Below, piece after piece: positions 1 to 7,771 of a stretch of DNA of 64,000 nt (positions are counted from its first letter, which is position 1; each line of letters starts with the position of its first letter). The translations under genes and the position numbers were made by a program. The notes beneath the pieces were generated by a model. It did no database searches, was not told the DNA's origin, and was given only the letters and a program-made list of their open reading frames with translations. The DNA is from Marinifilum sp. N1E240 (GTDB lineage: Bacteria > Bacteroidota > Bacteroidia > Bacteroidales > Marinifilaceae), in assembly GCF_009295825.1 (NCBI RefSeq), contig NZ_WHKF01000002.1:868001-932000 (forward strand). Direction: 5' to 3'.

Positions 1-277
1 TTTCGAAGTTAACGGTGAGTTTGACGCAGAAATGATTAAAGAAGGTAATGTTGTACCAATGCAAGATAGTTCAGGTCGTAGAATGAACGGTATTGTATTA
101 GAAGTTACTGATGCGACTGTAAAAATGGACTTTAACCACCCATTAGCTGGAGATGATTTATTCTTCAAAGGTGAGGTTATTGAAGTTAGAGAAGCTACTG
201 GAGAAGAAAAGCAAGCTGCATATGCGCCTCAAGGTGGATGTGATAGCGGAAGCTGTGGAAGCGGTTGTTCTTGCTAA
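1..277 (+). CDS. slyD: FKBP-type peptidyl-prolyl isomerase SlyD, C-terminal part
   Basis: Partial gene whose 5' end lies before the window; the reading frame is open from base 2 to the stop at 277. The visible part carries the end of the SlyD insert-in-flap region and the last FKBP strands, including the conserved NHPLAGDDLFF segment. It ends in a Cys-rich tail (GGCDSGSCGSGCSC) of the kind that binds nickel or zinc in SlyD. SlyD proteins are cytoplasmic prolyl isomerases and chaperones, often linked to metallocentre assembly. An internal ATG at 32 is in frame but is not the start, because conserved FKBP sequence continues upstream of it. Confidence 0.9.
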   Translation, partial: FEVNGEFDAEMIKEGNVVPMQDSSGRRMNGIVLEVTDATVKMDFNHPLAGDDLFFKGEVIEVREATGEEKQAAYAPQGGCDSGSCGSGCSC

Positions 278-300
278 TCTCTTTCCTATAAAATATTTCA

Positions 301-337
301 GACCCGAAAGCCAATGGTTTTCGGGTTTTGTTTTTTT
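301..337 (+). terminator. Rho-independent terminator after slyD
   Basis: Perfect stem ACCCGAAA / TTTCGGGT around an 8-9 base loop, followed by a T-rich run. It ends the slyD transcript ahead of the symporter gene. Confidence 0.85.
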
Positions 338-374
338 ATTTCATAAAAGTACCTTTAAGGCTCAATAAAAAAAG

Positions 375-1679
375 ATGATTATGTGGAAACGACTACCTCT
401 TTATGTGAAAATTTTAATTGGAATGGGATTGGGAATTATAGCTGGAATGTTGGCTGTGTATTTCGGTCTAACAAAATTCACAAGTGATTGGATCAAGCCG
501 TGGGGTGGTTTATTTCTTAACTTGCTGAAATTGATTGCAGTTCCCTTAATTTTCGTCTCGTTGGTAAAAGGTATTTCTAGTTTATCCAATATTTCTAAAT
601 TATCTAGAATTGGTATTAAAACCATTTCACTCTACGTAATATCTACAGTTATAGCAGTTAGTTTCGGATTGCTTTTGGTGAATAATTTTGAGCCTGGCAA
701 TACCTTTCCGCAACATAAAAAGGTAGAACTACAAGAGCGCTTTGGCTCAACTATTAACCTTAAAAAGAATCAGGCAGAGAGTTTAAAAGAAGAATCTCCA
801 ATTCAATTTATTGTTGACATAGTACCCGATAATTTTTTTAAAGCTGCAACAGATAACTCTAAAATGCTTCAAATCATATTCTTTGCAATATTGTTTGGCG
901 TGGCAATGGTTATTTTGGAAGAGAAAAAAGTAAAGGTGGTTAGAGATTTCTTTGATGGCATAGATGCTATAATTCTTAAAATAATTGATATCATCATGTT
1001 ATTTGCACCTTATGGTGTATTTGCACTTATAGCTGGATTAATTGTTGATTTTTCAGGCGATATAGACTTATTTACTGCCTTGGGATATTATGCAATTACC
1101 GTTGTTGCAGGATTATTATTTATGATTTTCCTAATCTATCCACTGTTTTTAAGAATCTTTACACCAATCAAATACACCGATTTCTACAAATTTATTTCTC
1201 CTGCACAATTGTTGGCATTTTCTACAAGTTCGAGTGCTGCAACACTTCCCGTTACTATGGAATGCGTTGAAAATAAAATGGGAGTTTCCAATGAGGTAGC
1301 CAGCTTTGTATTACCTGTTGGAGTAACTATTAATATGGATGGAACCAGTTGTTATCAGGCTATTGCAGCCGTTTTTATTGCTCAGGTATTTGGTGTTCCA
1401 TTGGATATTTACGACCAGTTAATTATTGTGGTTACTGCTACTTTAGCCTCAATTGGGACACCAGGAGTTCCTGGTGGTAGTATTGTGATGTTGATAATTG
1501 TTCTTACTTCAGTTGGTATTCCTATTGAAGGATTGGCTTTAATTTTGGGTATTGATAGACCTTTAGATATGCTAAGAACGGTTGTAAATGTTACAGGTGA
1601 TGCTACTGTATCAACAATAGTTGCTAAAACTGAAGGAAAATTAAACTACGCACCTAAAATAATTACAAAAAATATTTAA
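375..1679 (+). CDS. Dicarboxylate/amino acid:cation symporter (DAACS family)
   Basis: A 434-residue membrane transporter of the glutamate/aspartate/C4-dicarboxylate symporter family, taking up acidic amino acids or dicarboxylates with Na+ or H+. The sequence shows the family hallmarks: a serine-rich re-entrant hairpin (STSSSAATLPV, about residue 285), the TM7 motif NMDGTS (about 325) and the second hairpin (LASIGTPGVPGG, about 365). Hydrophobic segments run through the length, giving about eight TM helices. The ATG at 375 is used; a second ATG at 381 is an alternative. It appears monocistronic. The exact substrate cannot be read from the sequence. Confidence 0.9.
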   Translation: MIMWKRLPLYVKILIGMGLGIIAGMLAVYFGLTKFTSDWIKPWGGLFLNLLKLIAVPLIFVSLVKGISSLSNISKLSRIGIKTISLYVISTVIAVSFGLLLVNNFEPGNTFPQHKKVELQERFGSTINLKKNQAESLKEESPIQFIVDIVPDNFFKAATDNSKMLQIIFFAILFGVAMVILEEKKVKVVRDFFDGIDAIILKIIDIIMLFAPYGVFALIAGLIVDFSGDIDLFTALGYYAITVVAGLLFMIFLIYPLFLRIFTPIKYTDFYKFISPAQLLAFSTSSSAATLPVTMECVENKMGVSNEVASFVLPVGVTINMDGTSCYQAIAAVFIAQVFGVPLDIYDQLIIVVTATLASIGTPGVPGGSIVMLIIVLTSVGIPIEGLALILGIDRPLDMLRTVVNVTGDATVSTIVAKTEGKLNYAPKIITKNI

Positions 1680-1805
1680 GTCTACAAGTAGCATTAATAG
1701 TAGTATTAAGCAATTTTATAATATTTTTGTTTAAACTTTTATTAATTTATATGAACAAAAAATAAATAGAGTTTGTTTCCTGATTGAACCATTAAAATTA
1801 ATGAT

Positions 1806-3599
1806 ATGAATTTCAGGAATTACAAATTTAGTTTGGGATTATTTCTCCTTTTGCTTACTACAGCAGTAACTGTCTCATGTAATGATGATGACGATGATAA
1901 TAATCCAGCACCGATGCCAATGGAAGAAAGCATTGTAGACATCGTACTCGGAAATAGTGATTTTTCAACTCTTGTAGAAGCTCTTACCAAAGCTGATTTG
2001 GTGGAGGTCTTAAATGGTAATGGTCCTTTTACAGTATTTGGTCCAACCAATGCAGCATTTCAAGAATTATTTACAACACTTGGGGTAGATGGTATTGATG
2101 ATTTGAGTGCTGAAGCTCTTACGCCAATTTTGCTTTATCATGTTTTAGGATCTGAAGCCAAATCGGGTGATCTTACAAATGGCTATGTGGAAACTCTTAG
2201 CAACTTTACTCCTGGAGATTTTCCAATCAATTTATTAGTAAATATTGATGGTGGAGTAAGTTTAAATAAGGAAACCAACGTTTCAACCGCCGATGTTATG
2301 GCTTCAAATGGTGTGATTCATATTATTGATAAAGTACTACTGCCACCTGATGTTATTGATATTGCTATTACAAATGCTTCCTTTACACATTTGGTAGAGG
2401 CTGTTATTAAAGCAGATTTAGTAGATGCCTTAAAAGCTGATGGTCCTTTCACAATTTTTGCGCCAACGGATGATGCTTTCGAAGCCTTATTTACTGAGCT
2501 TGGAGTAAATGGAATTGCAGATCTTTCAGCTGAAGCATTGACACCTATCTTGACCTATCACGTTGTTTCAGGCAATGTTAGAGCCGCAGATGTGAGTACA
2601 GGTAGCGTGCCAACTTTAAACACTGAAGATGATTTGGATATAACTGCAGATGAATCAGGTGTCTCAATTAATGGAAATACAAATGTTATTGCAACAGATG
2701 TTCAGGGATCAAACGGTGTTATTCACGTTGTTGATAAGGTTTTACTTCCGAATCAAGAAGAAGAGCCAGAATCAATTGCTGATATAGCTTCAGGGAATGA
2801 AGATTTTACTAGTCTTGTAGCTGCTTTAAGCAAAGCTGATTTGGTTGAAACTTTAGATGGAGAAGGTACTTTTACTGTATTTGCTCCAACCAACGCAGCA
2901 TTTCAGGAGCTTTTCAATGCTTTGGGCGTATCGGGGATTGAAGAACTTTCAGCAGATGCCTTGACTCAAATTCTACTTTATCATGTCTTATCATCCAAGG
3001 TGATGTTAGCAGATATAGAATCAGGATATGTAGAAACATTAAGCACTGATAGCCCTGATGAAGATCCGGTTACTTTAAGAATTGATCTTGACGGAGGAGT
3101 GAAACTGAATAAGGAAACCATGGTTACAACAGCCGATATTGAAGCCTTCAACGGTGTGATTCATATCATCGATAAAGTCCTGCTTCCAACAAATGTAGTA
3201 GATATTGCTATAGCTAATCCTTCATTCGAACATTTGGTAGCCGCAGTGGTAAAAGCCGACTTAGCGGGTACTTTAAGCGGAGATGGACCTTTTACAATAT
3301 TTGCTCCGACTGACGAAGCGTTTGAAACTTTATTCTCTGACCTGGGAGTTTCAGGAATTGATGAATTAAGCGCTGAAACACTTACTCCAATTTTATTATA
3401 CCATGTTGTTTCAGGTAATGTTAGAGCCGAAGATGTAAGTACGGGAATGGTTCCAACTCTTAATGAATCAAATATGCTAGACATTGATGCAAGTTCAGGA
3501 GTTGTAATTAATAGCAATACAAATGTTATAGCAACTAACGTACAAGGAACCAATGGTGTAATTCATGCCATAGATAAGGTACTGTTACCTGCAGAATAA
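1806..3599 (+). CDS. Surface lipoprotein with four fasciclin (FAS1) domains
   Basis: A 597-residue lipoprotein. The signal peptide ends in the lipobox VTVSC (Cys26), followed at once by an Asp run (CNDDDDDN), the sort of acidic lipoprotein export signal that sends Bacteroidota lipoproteins to the cell surface. Four FAS1 domains follow, at about 40-175, 178-315, 322-460 and 462-596, each with the H1-type FTVF(A/G)PTN/D-AF motif and an ending NGVIH-(I/V/A)-(I/V)-DKVLLP. Domains 1 and 3 resemble each other, as do 2 and 4, so a two-domain unit was duplicated. FAS1 domains mediate adhesion, so a role in attachment or cell-surface interaction is inferred. Single-gene unit with its own terminator. 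Confidence 0.92.
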   Translation: MNFRNYKFSLGLFLLLLTTAVTVSCNDDDDDNNPAPMPMEESIVDIVLGNSDFSTLVEALTKADLVEVLNGNGPFTVFGPTNAAFQELFTTLGVDGIDDLSAEALTPILLYHVLGSEAKSGDLTNGYVETLSNFTPGDFPINLLVNIDGGVSLNKETNVSTADVMASNGVIHIIDKVLLPPDVIDIAITNASFTHLVEAVIKADLVDALKADGPFTIFAPTDDAFEALFTELGVNGIADLSAEALTPILTYHVVSGNVRAADVSTGSVPTLNTEDDLDITADESGVSINGNTNVIATDVQGSNGVIHVVDKVLLPNQEEEPESIADIASGNEDFTSLVAALSKADLVETLDGEGTFTVFAPTNAAFQELFNALGVSGIEELSADALTQILLYHVLSSKVMLADIESGYVETLSTDSPDEDPVTLRIDLDGGVKLNKETMVTTADIEAFNGVIHIIDKVLLPTNVVDIAIANPSFEHLVAAVVKADLAGTLSGDGPFTIFAPTDEAFETLFSDLGVSGIDELSAETLTPILLYHVVSGNVRAEDVSTGMVPTLNESNMLDIDASSGVVINSNTNVIATNVQGTNGVIHAIDKVLLPAE

Positions 3600-3609
3600 A
3601 ATAATCAAT

Positions 3610-3647
3610 ATAAAACCTGCAAACCAATGCGGGTTTTATATTTTTTT
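3610..3647 (+). terminator. Terminator after the FAS1 lipoprotein gene
   Basis: Stem ATAAAACCTGC / GCGGGTTTTAT with one T-G wobble, followed by a T-rich run. Confidence 0.85.
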
Positions 3648-3711
3648 ATAGATTTAAAATATGTTTCACAAAGCTTAGCTCCCTCTTAAGCCTTCTTAAA
3701 ATGAACAAAAA

Positions 3712-4590
3712 ATGAGTAAATATTCCATAAAAGATCTTGAGAAAATTACTGGTGTTAAAGCACATACAATAAGAGTATGGGAGAGGAGATACGCTATAAT
3801 TCAGCCGGAAAGAACGGAAACAAATATTAGATATTACTCTGATAATGATCTAAAACGCTTGCTAAATATCGCCATGCTGAATGATGCTGGGATTAAAATA
3901 TCTCACTTGGCTAAATTAACGAGTATAGATTTAGAAGCTAAAGTTATGGAGCTCTCTCGATCTAATAAAGTCGAAGCTTTCGCGATCGAAAAACTAACAA
4001 TGGCAACCGTTAATTTTAACGAGGATTTATTTGAATCAATCCTTTCCAAAAGCCTTCTGGAACAAGGGATGGAAGATACCATAACGAAAGTATTATTTCC
4101 ATTTTTCGAGAGGGTTGGAATTCTTTGGCAAGTAGGTTCAATTAGTCCGGCTCAGGAGCATTTCATTTCAAATTTAATACGTCAGAAACTATTTGCAGCT
4201 ATTGACTCCTGTTCTGGTCAGAGAGTAGAGAATGCAAAAAAAATAATCTTCTATCTAAAGGAAGATGAACTACATGAAGTTAGTATTTTATTCTACAATT
4301 ACATTGCACGCAGAAATGGATTAAGAACACTGTATTTGGGACAAGACTTGCCTTTTAAAGACTTAATAAGTGCAGTAGATGATTACAAACCAAACTTAAT
4401 TGTAACGTCTTTTATTTCCCCAATAAACTCAGAAGCCTTAAATAAGTATTTAATGAACTTATCTCAATCATTGGATAAGGTAGAACTTAACGTTACAGGC
4501 TTGCAATTAAAGCAAGATGAAATTATTGTGCCTCAAAATATTACAATATTAGATTCACCCGATAAATTTAAGGAAGTGATCTCAAAATAA
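3712..4590 (+). CDS. MerR-family regulator with cobalamin-binding domain, CarH/LitR-like
   Basis: A 292-residue regulator. Residues 3-70 form a MerR winged helix-turn-helix (SIKDLEKITGVKAHTIRVWERRY). Residues about 95-170 match the helical B12-binding cap, with the W-x9-EH signature of CarH-type photoreceptors intact (W139, E149, H150). The C-terminal Rossmann-like B12 domain keeps the lower-axial His in E-L-H-E-V-S (H188); the usual Gly is Ser. In CarH/LitR proteins adenosylcobalamin holds a DNA-bound tetramer in the dark and light breaks it, inducing carotenoid or photoprotection genes. Here the next gene is an ECF sigma factor, an arrangement seen upstream of crt clusters in this phylum, but no carotenoid gene follows. 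Light sensing is inferred. Confidence 0.88.
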   Translation: MSKYSIKDLEKITGVKAHTIRVWERRYAIIQPERTETNIRYYSDNDLKRLLNIAMLNDAGIKISHLAKLTSIDLEAKVMELSRSNKVEAFAIEKLTMATVNFNEDLFESILSKSLLEQGMEDTITKVLFPFFERVGILWQVGSISPAQEHFISNLIRQKLFAAIDSCSGQRVENAKKIIFYLKEDELHEVSILFYNYIARRNGLRTLYLGQDLPFKDLISAVDDYKPNLIVTSFISPINSEALNKYLMNLSQSLDKVELNVTGLQLKQDEIIVPQNITILDSPDKFKEVISK

Positions 4591-4624
4591 AACACTTCAG
4601 AGTCTTATTTTATTTCTGATTTAA

Positions 4625-4665
4625 AAATCTCATACAAGTCAATACAATAGGCTATTATGAGATTT
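4625..4665 (+). terminator. Hairpin downstream of the MerR gene
   Basis: Nine-base inverted repeat AAATCTCAT / ATGAGATTT with a 23-base loop. It lacks a strong T run after the stem, so it may be a weak terminator or an mRNA 3' end structure. Confidence 0.4.
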
Positions 4666-4722
4666 CCTTATTTAGAATACATATCTATTTACGATTTATG
4701 CCAAATGGTAATTTTTTATTTC

Positions 4723-4750
4723 GTCTAATCTTTTTGTAATTTAGTTAGAC
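4723..4750. promoter_or_regulatory. Inverted repeat in the promoter region of the ECF sigma gene
   Basis: Half-sites GTCTAA (4723-4728) and TTAGAC (4745-4750) are exact inverted copies with centres 22 bp apart, about two helical turns, ending 19 bp before the sigma factor start codon. The position suits an operator for the neighbouring MerR-type regulator or the sigma factor's own promoter. Assignment is inferred from position alone. Confidence 0.4.
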
Positions 4751-4769
4751 AAAATAAAAAAGATAGATC

Positions 4770-5267
4770 ATGACAACAATTGAATTTAAAAATCACATCG
4801 TAAGTCTTGAGGATCAATTAAGAATATATGCCTATCGATTAACAACTAATAGAGATGATGCATTAGATCTTTGTCAGGACACAGTATTAAAGGCCATTAC
4901 ATATCGCTCTAAATTCACGCATACTAATTTAAAAGCGTGGATGTTTACCATTATGAAGAACTTATTCATAAATGCTTATCGTAAAAATAAAAAACAAAGA
5001 GAATGGATTTCTCACGAAACCAATAGAAATATGGGTTTAATGAATGTAAGCCATGATAATCCACATTCTACCCATAATTACAACGATATTTTAAAAGAAC
5101 TTAGCAAACTGGATGATCAGCTAAAAACACCTTTTAAATTGTTTCTAAGTGGATTTAAGTATCGTGAGATAGCAGAACAAACAGGATTGCCAATTGGAAC
5201 TGTTAAAAGCCGTATTTTTCAAGGAAGAAAAGTACTTAGCGAACGATTAAAAGATTTTGCTCATTAA
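4770..5267 (+). CDS. ECF-type RNA polymerase sigma-70 factor
   Basis: A 165-residue extracytoplasmic-function sigma factor. Region 2 (residues about 10-75: RIYAYRLTTNRDDALDLCQDT, AWMFTIMKNLFINAYRK) and region 4 (about 108-160: LFLSGFKYREIAEQTGLPIGTVKSRIFQGRKVL) are both complete; regions 1.1 and 3 are absent, as usual for ECF factors. No anti-sigma gene is adjacent, which, with the CarH-like regulator directly upstream, suggests it is controlled by transcription rather than by a membrane anti-sigma. The spacer holds the inverted repeat at 4723-4750. Confidence 0.93.
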   Translation: MTTIEFKNHIVSLEDQLRIYAYRLTTNRDDALDLCQDTVLKAITYRSKFTHTNLKAWMFTIMKNLFINAYRKNKKQREWISHETNRNMGLMNVSHDNPHSTHNYNDILKELSKLDDQLKTPFKLFLSGFKYREIAEQTGLPIGTVKSRIFQGRKVLSERLKDFAH

Positions 5268-5314
5268 AAACAAACATATTTGTTTCGTGTAGCTAAAAAT
5301 TACTCACTGTTTAT

Positions 5315-5322
5315 TACCTTTG
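5315..5322 (+). promoter_or_regulatory. Bacteroidota-type -7 box (TACCTTTG)
   Basis: Matches TAnnTTTG, the -7 element of the primary sigma factor in Bacteroidota, about 50 bp before the start codon at 5373. No clear TTTG -33 box is at the expected distance. Confidence 0.45.
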
Positions 5323-5372
5323 CGAACAATTAAGGGGATGACTCCCGTGTTACTAAATAAAAAAATAAACAG

Positions 5373-5660
5373 ATGGCTAGTAGAAGACGCTTAAAAAAGG
5401 ATATAGATTATCTATGTTTCGAAGTTATTTCGGACTGCTACAATTACAATTATTTGCATCCTGCAAAGCAAGATCAGGTATTGGAAATCGTTAGAGATAC
5501 AATCATTGCCAGAAACGGACTAATTGCCAGAGTTAATCATCCTGACGGAAAAGATAATTCTAAGTTAGTGAAAGCGCATTACAAAGCTATTTTCACTGAT
5601 TTGCTTAAGAGTGTTGATGAATCTTTTAGTAGATTAAGCAGCTTAATCAAGGAAAAATAA
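5373..5660 (+). CDS. Small conserved protein of unknown function
   Basis: A 95-residue, basic, soluble and mostly helical protein (begins MASRRRLKKDIDYL, ends in a helical SSLIKEK tail). There is no signal peptide or membrane segment, and no catalytic motif. It resembles small uncharacterised proteins of Bacteroidales that I recognise only as conserved hypotheticals. It has its own -7 promoter box upstream and a strong terminator directly downstream, so it is expressed as a single-gene unit. Function unknown. Confidence 0.75.
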   Translation: MASRRRLKKDIDYLCFEVISDCYNYNYLHPAKQDQVLEIVRDTIIARNGLIARVNHPDGKDNSKLVKAHYKAIFTDLLKSVDESFSRLSSLIKEK

Positions 5661-5683
5661 TTTTCCGAGAAAGATATTTTAAT

Positions 5684-5710
5684 AGCTTTGCGATTAGCAA
5701 AGCTTTTTTT
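5684..5710 (+). terminator. Terminator directly abutting the next start codon
   Basis: Perfect stem AGCTTTGC / GCAAAGCT with a 5-base loop, then a run of T ending at the base before the ATG at 5711. Any transcript reading into the next gene must pass this hairpin. Confidence 0.85.
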
Positions 5711-6430
5711 ATGCCCGAAAAAATAATAACACTACCAGATTTAGGAGAAATCAGTTTGCGTACTGATAGGCGATTCAGACGATTATCCATTCGAATGGCT
5801 CCTAATAAAGGAGTGTGGATCAATTTACCTCCTGGAGTATCGCAAAAGGAAGCTATTGAATTTGCAGTTTCAAACAAAGAGTGGATAATTAAAAATAAGA
5901 AGAAGAAAGAGGAAAAAGAAAGTCAAAAAACTGTTTTTAATTCCAATACCGAATTTCGGACCAGATACCACCAGGTGCGTATAACTCCGCAAAAAACCAA
6001 CGAATATTCTGCCAGCTTGTCTGATGGTAAACTCAAAATTATATATCCGGAGCATATTAGAGTTGAGAGTGAAAATTTTCAGGAGTTTGTGCGACATTCA
6101 ATTATTGAAACTTTAAGGAGGGAAGCTAAATACTATTTGCCCAAAAGAATAGAACATCTGGCTAAGCTTCACAAATTCACTTATACTTCAGTTCAAGTGA
6201 AAAATACCAAAAGTCGATGGGGTTCATGTACTCATGACAATAAAATAAACCTTAGTTTGCATTTAATGCGCTTACCAGAGGAGCTTTCTGATATGGTGAT
6301 ATTACATGAGTTGTGCCATACGAAAATTAAAAATCATTCCGAACAGTTTTGGACTTTATTAGGTCAATATTGTACTGATTTGAATTTTAAACGAAAAGAA
6401 ATTAAAAAATTCTCAACAAACATTATTTAA
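5711..6430 (+). CDS. YgjP-type (DUF45) metallopeptidase
   Basis: A 239-residue protein of the YgjP/WLM-like zinc metallopeptidase group (M48-related). The zinc motif HELCH (with second-shell residues in the following IKNHSEQFW) lies about residues 198-202 and is preceded by the family motif KNTKSRWGSC. The N-terminal half has the expected beta segment (RRFRRLSIRMAPNKGVWINLPPGVS), so translation must begin near the ATG at 5711 even though that ATG directly follows a terminator. It is probably co-transcribed with the small membrane protein gene that begins one base after its stop codon. The substrate is unknown for the family. Confidence 0.9.
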   Translation: MPEKIITLPDLGEISLRTDRRFRRLSIRMAPNKGVWINLPPGVSQKEAIEFAVSNKEWIIKNKKKKEEKESQKTVFNSNTEFRTRYHQVRITPQKTNEYSASLSDGKLKIIYPEHIRVESENFQEFVRHSIIETLRREAKYYLPKRIEHLAKLHKFTYTSVQVKNTKSRWGSCTHDNKINLSLHLMRLPEELSDMVILHELCHTKIKNHSEQFWTLLGQYCTDLNFKRKEIKKFSTNII

Positions 6431-6431
6431 T

Positions 6432-6785
6432 ATGAGTAAAGAAATCTATATCCTCATAGGAGTCTGCGTATTCGCTTTTCTTATTGGTGGTAAACTCAGG
6501 AAAAGTCTAAAGCCAAAGAATAAACCAGTAAAAGGGAAGAAAAACAAGCATAAAGTTCACAAAAAACCAGTTTCTCCAGCAAAAGAAAAACAGAGAAAGA
6601 TATTTACCATTATTATGCTGACAATAGTTTTTGGACTTCTTATATTTATGATACCAGCATTAAGTAGAGACTTGTTGACCAATGGTGGAGTGTATAGTCA
6701 AAACTTAATATTGCGGATTTTAATCGTAGCATTCTCAATTTACATTCTATTTACTGGATTTATTAAAATTAGGAAGACAAAATAG
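6432..6785 (+). CDS. Small membrane protein of unknown function
   Basis: A 117-residue protein with an N-terminal membrane helix (about 5-22), a very Lys-rich cytoplasmic stretch (about 24-57) and two further helices (about 58-77 and 91-110). The start codon is one base after the stop codon of the peptidase gene, so the two are translationally linked. I do not recognise the family. The basic loop suggests contact with membrane lipid heads or nucleic acid, but this is inference only. Confidence 0.7.
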   Translation: MSKEIYILIGVCVFAFLIGGKLRKSLKPKNKPVKGKKNKHKVHKKPVSPAKEKQRKIFTIIMLTIVFGLLIFMIPALSRDLLTNGGVYSQNLILRILIVAFSIYILFTGFIKIRKTK

Positions 6786-6801
6786 CGTCTAAATTTAGAC
6801 G
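6786..6801. repeat. Perfect 16-bp palindrome
   Basis: CGTCTAAATTTAGACG directly follows the stop codon of the small membrane protein gene. Its half-site GTCTAA/TTAGAC is the same as that of the inverted repeat before the ECF sigma gene at 4723-4750. Confidence 0.6.
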
Positions 6802-6824
6802 AGAAGAATTTAAAAATTGATTAC

Positions 6825-6868
6825 ATGGCGTAAAAGTTGCTAAAATAGTGGCTTTTACGCCATTTTTT
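6825..6868 (+). terminator. Terminator after the peptidase/membrane protein pair
   Basis: Twelve-base stem ATGGCGTAAAAG / CTTTTACGCCAT with a 15-base loop and a run of six T. It closes the 5711-6785 unit. Confidence 0.88.
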
Positions 6869-6871
6869 ATG

Positions 6872-7395
6872 CCTTAAAGTCCCTTAGAAGATGATATTTG
6901 TAAATTATCTAGATAGAGGACATAAAATTAATAGTATTTAGGCGAATATATTTCCAAAAAGCAACATTCCAACAATAAACGAATTTACAAATCTAATTTC
7001 AAGGTGTAAACTTTAAGATTATTCCGAGTTTACATTAATTACATGCGTCGAACATACAAATGTAACCTAAATTAACGCGCTGTTACATTTGTTTATCACG
7101 AATCACTAATGTCAGAATTGACAATAGTTACAAGATTTTAATTGTTTAGTTACAGATTTAAAAGGTTTATAATTGTCATCAGAGTGAATATCCTAACTCA
7201 TTAAGATCTGATAACCTAGTAGTTGTCGTTACTTCATAAACTAATAATTCAATCGAAAGTTTACATGCGTACGAAACTATATAATTCTAGCAATACAATT
7301 GTAACCTTGAGATCTTTAAGATACTCATATTCTGACCTTTATTAATCTTATTCATAGCTATGATTTAAGGTGTTTCACCTATAGAATGCTATATT
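6872..7395. other. Gene-free AT-rich region with TGTAAC-type motifs
   Basis: No open frame of note. It holds an exact 11-bp inverted repeat, ACAAATGTAAC at 7056-7066 and GTTACATTTGT at 7082-7092 (15-base loop). Further GTTACA/TGTAAC sites lie at 7127, 7149 and 7300. A partial direct repeat pairs TTACATGCGTCGAA (7039-7052) with TTACATGCGTACGAA (7261-7275), each followed by a TGTAACCT. The motif continues through the next 350 bases (7613, 7723, 7748) up to the HTH regulator gene. This looks like a multi-site regulatory region or a decayed mobile insertion; no transposase remnant was recognised. Confidence 0.5.
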
Positions 7396-7746
7396 CTATG
7401 CATAAATGTGAAATTTATAGATGTTGCGTAATGTCAATAGGCGCGTTTTGCTCATAGCCTCCTTACTATCAGGCTTTATCAATTTGCTAAGTGTTATCTG
7501 ATCAAATTCCTCCCTCCAAAGATAAATATTAGATCGTATTGCCCATATAGGTTTAAATATATTGTAATCAACACCTATCAGCCTATTTACAAGACTCGCT
7601 CCCTGTGACATTTGTAACGCTGCAAAATAGTTTAACAATGTATCTCTATTCACTTTCGTAAACCACATAAGTAAACTTCGAACTTTTGTACAATTTGCTT
7701 TTTGTAAATTATTTTCTAACTTTGTAACATTAATCACAATTAACAT
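7396..7746 (-). CDS. Doubtful hypothetical protein
   Basis: An open frame of 116 codons divergent from the HTH regulator gene, with only 25 bp between the two start codons. The predicted protein is soluble and basic, with no domain, signal peptide or motif I recognise. Three TGTAAC motifs lie inside or at the edge of it, and the surrounding DNA is non-coding in character. It could be a lineage-specific gene, a degraded remnant or a chance open frame. Confidence 0.25.
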   Translation of the reverse strand: MLIVINVTKLENNLQKANCTKVRSLLMWFTKVNRDTLLNYFAALQMSQGASLVNRLIGVDYNIFKPIWAIRSNIYLWREEFDQITLSKLIKPDSKEAMSKTRLLTLRNIYKFHIYA

Positions 7747-7771
7747 CTGTAACTACTTTAAGATTACGACC

